36,085 nt of DNA from UBA7398 sp947491605 (GTDB lineage: Bacteria > Actinomycetota > Actinomycetes > Nanopelagicales > Nanopelagicaceae). The notes beneath the pieces are model-generated. The model was given only the letters and a program-made list of their open reading frames with translations. It made no database searches and was not told the DNA's origin. Shown here piece by piece: positions 32,413-36,085 of this stretch. Location: the NCBI GenBank assembly GCA_947491605.1, contig CANLJW010000011.1, positions 1-36,085 on the forward strand, read 5' to 3'. A program made the translations under genes and the position numbers. Positions within the stretch are counted from its first letter, which is position 1, and each line of letters starts with the position of its first letter.

Positions 32413-33357
32413 ATGAAAGACCTACTGCGTACCGAACATTTATCGCGCGCCGATATCGATTTGATATTGGATACCGCGGCGCAGTTCGCTGAGAATCCAC
32501 TTCGCTCTAATACGGCGCTGGCCAATAAGACGGTCGCAATTTATATGACTAAGCCCTCTACTAGAACGCGACTTGCATCTGAAACTGCAGTTGCGCACTT
32601 GGGTGGTTCTCCCATCTTTGTTCGCGGAGATGATCTGCAATTAGGTCGCGGTGAAACTATCGCAGATACCGCAAAGATTATTAGTGGTTTTTGCAGCGCT
32701 ATGATAATTAGAACTTTTGCCCAAGCCGATGTAGATGAACTTGGCGCGCATTCCACTATTCCAATTATTAATGCACTTACTGATGATGATCACCCAACCC
32801 AATTACTTGCCGATTGGCTAACTATCCGCGAAAACTTTGGCACTGATATTTCTGGAAGAAAATTTGTTTACTTAGGCGATGGAAATAATATGGCTAACTC
32901 TTGGTTGATCATGGGTGCAATTATGGGAGCACATGTAGTTACTGCTACTCCATCTGGCAAGTGGGCGCCAAGCGCACGTGCAATTGAAGTTGCCACAAAT
33001 ATTGCTAAGCACTCTGGCGGAAAAGTTGAAGTTATAAACGACCCAGAAGCTGCCGCAAAGGATGCATCAGTTTTATATACTGATGTATGGATGTCGATGG
33101 GCGATCCAGAATCAGAGCGTAAAGAAAAAATTGAAGTACTAGCCCCATTTGCAGTAACGGAATCACTAATGTCATTGACCGCCAAGGATTCGATTTTTAT
33201 GCATTGTCTTCCCGCACATCGCGGTGAAGAGGTTGCAGCAAATGTGATTGACGGAACAAAATCTGTTATCTGGCGTGAGGCTTTTCATCGCCGCACCACC
33301 ATTCAGTCACTTCTATTTCACCTAATCAATGGTGAAATTGTTGGCTTTAAGCACTAA
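32413..33357 (+). CDS. argF: ornithine carbamoyltransferase
   Basis: Joins carbamoyl phosphate to ornithine to make citrulline for arginine synthesis. The 314 residues contain the carbamoyl-phosphate loop KPSTRTR (47-53), the HPTQ motif (127-130), the ornithine loop DVWMSMG (224-230) that separates OTCase from aspartate carbamoyltransferase, and the catalytic HCLPA (264-268). It stands apart from other arg genes and is followed by the transhydrogenase genes with only 10 nt between. Only 35 bp separate it from divergent DUF3039, leaving little room for an ArgR site. Confidence 0.95.
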   Translation: MKDLLRTEHLSRADIDLILDTAAQFAENPLRSNTALANKTVAIYMTKPSTRTRLASETAVAHLGGSPIFVRGDDLQLGRGETIADTAKIISGFCSAMIIRTFAQADVDELGAHSTIPIINALTDDDHPTQLLADWLTIRENFGTDISGRKFVYLGDGNNMANSWLIMGAIMGAHVVTATPSGKWAPSARAIEVATNIAKHSGGKVEVINDPEAAAKDASVLYTDVWMSMGDPESERKEKIEVLAPFAVTESLMSLTAKDSIFMHCLPAHRGEEVAANVIDGTKSVIWREAFHRRTTIQSLLFHLINGEIVGFKH

Positions 33358-33360
33358 TCT
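33355..33360 (+). promoter_or_regulatory. -10 hexamer TAATCT overlapping the argF stop, for pntA1
   Basis: TAATCT includes the argF TAA stop and lies 7 nt before the ATG at 33368. This matches the leaderless pattern seen at argF and DUF3039. No -35 is clear and no ribosome-binding site precedes pntA1. Confidence 0.45.
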
Positions 33361-33367
33361 GAGACCT

Positions 33368-34525
33368 ATGCGTGTATTAGTTCCTAAAGAATTAAAGTCC
33401 GGCGAAAAACGAGTTGCTCTAGTTCCAGACATAATCTCGAAATTAACTCGCGCTGGCTTAACAGTTGCAATCGAATCTGGCGCAGGTACCGATTCTCAAG
33501 CCACAGATAGCGAATTTCAAGCCGCTGGTGCTGAGATTATCGCTACTTCAAATATTCAAAGTGAATTAGGTAAAGCTGATGTTGTTGCATCGGTGCAACC
33601 GTTGACTCCAGATCAATTCAAATCAGTAAAAAAAGGCGCAGTCACAATTTCATTCTTATCGCCAACTACTGCGACTGATTCAATCGAAGCTGCAGCTTCC
33701 GCTGGTGTCACCGCATTTTCACTTGAAATGGTGCCGCGAATTTCGCGCGCGCAATCAATGGATGCGCTAACTTCACAAGCACTTTGTGCTGGATATCGTG
33801 CAGCTCTAGTTGGTGCCGAAATGTCGCCAAGATTTTTCCCACTATTAATGACTGCTGCTGGAACCGTAACACCGGCACAAGTTTTGGTATTAGGCGCAGG
33901 CGTTGCTGGTTTACAAGCAATCGCAACTTCGCGTCGACTTGGCGCAGTTGTTTCTGCATATGATGTTCGTCCATCTTCTGCGGATGAAGTTCGTTCAATG
34001 GGTGCAACTTTTATTGATTTAGGACTTGAAGCGCTGGAAGGTGCTGGCGGATATGCCCGCGAAATGACGGAAGAGCGCGCTGCTAAACAACGCGAACTTC
34101 TAACCCCGTTTATTACAAAATCAAATGTACTTATTACTACGGCAGCTGTTCCTGGTCGATCAGCTCCACGACTTGTAACCGCAGAAATGTTTAGCAAGAT
34201 GGCACCTGGTTCAATCATTGTTGACTTAGCTGCTGAAACTGGCGGCAACGTTGAAGGATCAAAACCAGGCGAAATAGTAGTTACCGCAAATGGCGTGAAG
34301 ATTTGGGGCGGAAAAGATGTTCCGTCACAACTTCCGTTCCATGCATCATCGCTCTACTCACGAAACGTAGTGAATTTGTTGCTCTTAATGACGAAGACGG
34401 AGAGCGTCGATGACAAAACCACCGGAACTATCGCTCCAGATTTTGCCGATGAAATTATCGATTCGGCTGCGTTGACCCACGAAGGTGCAAAACGTACGCC
34501 GCAATTAAATGGAGGTAAGAAGTAA
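33368..34525 (+). CDS. pntA: NAD(P) transhydrogenase alpha subunit, part 1 (NAD-binding)
   Basis: Soluble dI component of the proton-translocating transhydrogenase; it binds NADH and passes hydride to NADP+ on PntB. I start at the ATG at 33368 (MRVLVPKELKSGEKRVALVP, the exact family N terminus), giving 385 residues. A longer frame from 33329 would overlap argF. The Rossmann motif VLGAGVAGLQAIATSRRLGA is followed by SAYDVRPSSADEV. Late motifs are ITTAAVPGRSAPRLVT and GGNVEGSKPGEI. The alpha chain is split: its membrane part is the next gene, sharing one base at the stop/start (TAATG), as in Rhodospirillum rubrum. Confidence 0.96.
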   Translation: MRVLVPKELKSGEKRVALVPDIISKLTRAGLTVAIESGAGTDSQATDSEFQAAGAEIIATSNIQSELGKADVVASVQPLTPDQFKSVKKGAVTISFLSPTTATDSIEAAASAGVTAFSLEMVPRISRAQSMDALTSQALCAGYRAALVGAEMSPRFFPLLMTAAGTVTPAQVLVLGAGVAGLQAIATSRRLGAVVSAYDVRPSSADEVRSMGATFIDLGLEALEGAGGYAREMTEERAAKQRELLTPFITKSNVLITTAAVPGRSAPRLVTAEMFSKMAPGSIIVDLAAETGGNVEGSKPGEIVVTANGVKIWGGKDVPSQLPFHASSLYSRNVVNLLLLMTKTESVDDKTTGTIAPDFADEIIDSAALTHEGAKRTPQLNGGKK

Positions 34526-34827
34526 TGGAACCAATGGCAATTGTCGCGATCTTCGTACTAGCAGTTTTTGTTGGTTTTGAAGTGGTTTCTAAAGTTTCTT
34601 CTACTCTCCATACCCCGTTAATGAGCGGTGCCAATGCGATTCACGGCGTTATTTTGGTTGGTGCAATCATCGTGGCCGATCACAGCAAAACAAATTTAGA
34701 ACTCGGGTTATCTGTTGCTGCAATCGTCTTAGCCACAATAAATATGGTGGGCGGGTTTGTGGTTACAGATCGAATGTTAGAAATGTTTAAAGGAAAAGGT
34801 AAAGAGAGAGCGAAGGATTCAAAGTGA
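34525..34827 (+). CDS. pntAB: NAD(P) transhydrogenase alpha subunit, part 2 (membrane)
   Basis: The small dII membrane part of the split alpha subunit. It has 100 residues and three hydrophobic segments (about 5-21, 36-51 and 59-82), with the conserved TPLMSGANAIHGVILVGAI including the His in the proton path. The C-terminal tail is short and basic. It overlaps pntA1 by one base and pntB by four (GTGA), so all three are translated together. Confidence 0.95.
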   Translation: MEPMAIVAIFVLAVFVGFEVVSKVSSTLHTPLMSGANAIHGVILVGAIIVADHSKTNLELGLSVAAIVLATINMVGGFVVTDRMLEMFKGKGKERAKDSK

Positions 34828-36085
34828 GCCGCGCTATCTACGATTTAATCGGGTTATCTGCCGGCGTATGTTTCATTCTCGCACTTAAAGGATTGTCACA
34901 TCCGCGCACGGCACGTCGCGGTAATTTAATTGGCGCACTCGGTGCAACAATTGCAACGGTTGTAGTTTTCTTCTATGCCAGCGAAGGTTCTTCGCTTCCG
35001 CTCAATAATCTTGGCTGGATTCTTGGCGCTATGGTCGTCGGTTTATTAATTGGCGTACCGGCCGCACGTAAAGTTCAGATGACTCAGATGCCACAACTAG
35101 TTGCGTTATTTAACGGTGTCGGCGGCGGCGCTGCAGCTCTAGTTGCAATCGTTGAATATTTGAAGTTAGGCGATGGCGCGACGGTTGCCGAAGTTGTCGC
35201 GACAGTATTTACCGTAATTGTCGGTTGCGTTTCATTCTCTGGCTCGATCATTACCTTTATGAAGTTACAAGAGTTAATGACTACTCGCCCCGTTGTATTC
35301 CCGGGCGGTCGCTTTGTAATTGCAGGAACGTTAGTTGCGGTACTAGCTTCGGGCGGTTGGGTAATAAGCGCACTTGGCACTACTCCACTCCTAGTTCTTG
35401 CTGGTTTATCGCTGCTTTTTGGCGTGCTCTTTGTATTGCCAGTTGGTGGCGCAGATGTGCCGATTGTTATCTCGCTCTTAAACGCATTTACTGGTTTAAC
35501 AGTTGCCGCAAGTGGTTATGTACTTGATTCCACCCTTTTAATTATTGCGGGAACACTTGTTGGTGCATCCGGAACAATCTTGACTCGTTTAATGGCAGAA
35601 GCAATGGGCCGCTCCCTCTTTGGCACACTCTTTGGCGCATTTACCGCAAAGCCACAAGATGTTGCGGTGGGCGGCGAAACTCGGACAGTTCGTTCTGGCT
35701 CGCCAGATGATGTTGCGATTTTGCTCAATTATGCTCGCCGCGTTGTAATCGTTCCTGGTTTCGGATTAGCGGTTGCACAAGCACAACATACTGTTCGTGA
35801 ATTAGCTGATTTATTATCTGCTAAAGGAATTGATGTGGCTTATGGAATTCATCCAGTTGCAGGTCGTATGCCTGGCCATATGAACGTCTTGCTGGCCGAA
35901 GCAAATGTTCCTTACGAACAACTTGCAGAAATGGATGAAGTAAATCCAACTTTCCCACAAACCGATGTTGCGTTAATTATTGGCGCGAACGATGTAGTTA
36001 ATCCCGCCGCTAAGACCACTCCTGGTTGCCCAATTTATGGAATGCCAATTTTGGATGTATCACTTGCCGGAAACGTAATTTTCTT
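34824..36085 (+). CDS. pntB: NAD(P) transhydrogenase beta subunit (3'-truncated by window edge)
   Basis: Membrane plus NADP-binding (dIII) subunit. I translated it from the GTG at 34824, which overlaps the previous stop (GTGA). 420 codons are present of a usual 460 or so, so the last 40-50 residues are missing. The N-terminal part has about nine membrane helices with GVGGGAAALVAIVEY and GASGTILTRLMAEAMGRS. The dIII domain starts near VVIVPGFGLAVAQAQHTV, the NADP-binding Gly-rich loop (here GFG where many have GYG), then IHPVAGRMPGHMNVLLAEA and IIGANDVVNPAAK. With pntA parts 1 and 2 it forms a complete pump that uses the proton gradient to make NADPH. Confidence 0.96.
   Translation, partial: MSRAIYDLIGLSAGVCFILALKGLSHPRTARRGNLIGALGATIATVVVFFYASEGSSLPLNNLGWILGAMVVGLLIGVPAARKVQMTQMPQLVALFNGVGGGAAALVAIVEYLKLGDGATVAEVVATVFTVIVGCVSFSGSIITFMKLQELMTTRPVVFPGGRFVIAGTLVAVLASGGWVISALGTTPLLVLAGLSLLFGVLFVLPVGGADVPIVISLLNAFTGLTVAASGYVLDSTLLIIAGTLVGASGTILTRLMAEAMGRSLFGTLFGAFTAKPQDVAVGGETRTVRSGSPDDVAILLNYARRVVIVPGFGLAVAQAQHTVRELADLLSAKGIDVAYGIHPVAGRMPGHMNVLLAEANVPYEQLAEMDEVNPTFPQTDVALIIGANDVVNPAAKTTPGCPIYGMPILDVSLAGNVIF

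Noticed and set aside
32413..33357. argF as a catabolic or unusual carbamoyltransferase
   Set aside because: STRTR, HPTQ, SMG and HCLPA are all as in ordinary ornithine carbamoyltransferase; no deiminase or carbamate kinase gene is nearby.
33613..34248. 211-codon minus-strand frame opposite pntA1
   Set aside because: Shadow of a certain gene, no start context, no recognised domain.
1..36085. Search for CRISPR arrays, insertion sequences, prophage, toxin-antitoxin or defence genes
   Set aside because: No spaced identical repeats, transposase, integrase or restriction-type motifs seen; gene content is conserved core with a few accessory genes.

Overview
The window reads as chromosome of a streamlined, fairly AT-rich actinobacterium, most likely the freshwater acI / Nanopelagicales group ('Ca. 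Planktophila', 'Ca. Nanopelagicus' and relatives). Three things point there: an actinorhodopsin at 28619-29374; a gene order (argS-lysA-hom-thrC-thrB-rho-rpmE-prfA-prmC-sua5-wecA-atpI-atpBEFHAGD, and clpS-DUF2017-murI-rph-rdgB) that I recall as the order around Rv1292-Rv1341 in Mycobacterium tuberculosis; and very tight packing with 1-4 nt start/stop overlaps. No spacer exceeds 300 bases; the longest, 28397-28618, is 222 bp. The species assignment is inference.

Layout. (1) 1-8014, minus strand: the F1Fo ATP synthase operon, transcribed wecA-type glycosyltransferase > atpI > atpZ > atpB > atpE > atpF > atpH > atpA > atpG > atpD, with atpD cut by the left edge. (2) 8034-14075, minus: glyA, a divergent YrdC/Sua5 protein, prmC, prfA, rpmE and rho, i.e. 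translation and transcription termination plus one-carbon metabolism. (3) 14236-20567, minus: thrB, thrC, hom, lysA and argS, aspartate-family amino acid synthesis plus an aminoacyl-tRNA synthetase, nearly gap-free. (4) 20698-20781, plus: tRNA-Leu(UAG). (5) 20820-25304: a DUF885 metallopeptidase-like gene (minus), then a coiled-coil DivIVA/Scy-like protein and an acyltransferase-3/SGNH fusion (plus). (6) 25351-28396, minus: murI, rph, rdgB and a Lys-rich membrane protein with an Fn3-like ectodomain. (7) 28619-29374, plus: actinorhodopsin, standing alone between divergent and convergent neighbours. (8) 29439-32377, minus: DUF3039, a secreted GH18 protein, clpS and DUF2017. (9) 32413-36085, plus: argF, then pntA1-pntA2-pntB (proton-translocating transhydrogenase), with pntB cut by the right edge.

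How it fits together. Three proton-motive-force devices lie within 36 kb: a light-driven H+ pump (actinorhodopsin), a consumer making ATP (F1Fo) and a consumer making NADPH (PntAB). This is a plausible photoheterotrophic energy set, although co-location does not prove co-regulation. Several genes appear to be leaderless, with a TANNNT -10 hexamer 6-7 nt before the start codon.

I found no mobile element, CRISPR array, rRNA, prophage or obviously foreign segment, and no clear undescribed multi-gene system. The most interesting items are the divergent Sua5-like protein that lacks family ligand residues, the histone-H1-like/membrane/Fn3 protein, the coiled-coil plus acyltransferase pair behind a 16-bp palindrome, the cysteine-free DUF2017 protein, the 35-bp divergent leaderless promoter pair, and tandem hairpins next to the tRNA and after atpZ.
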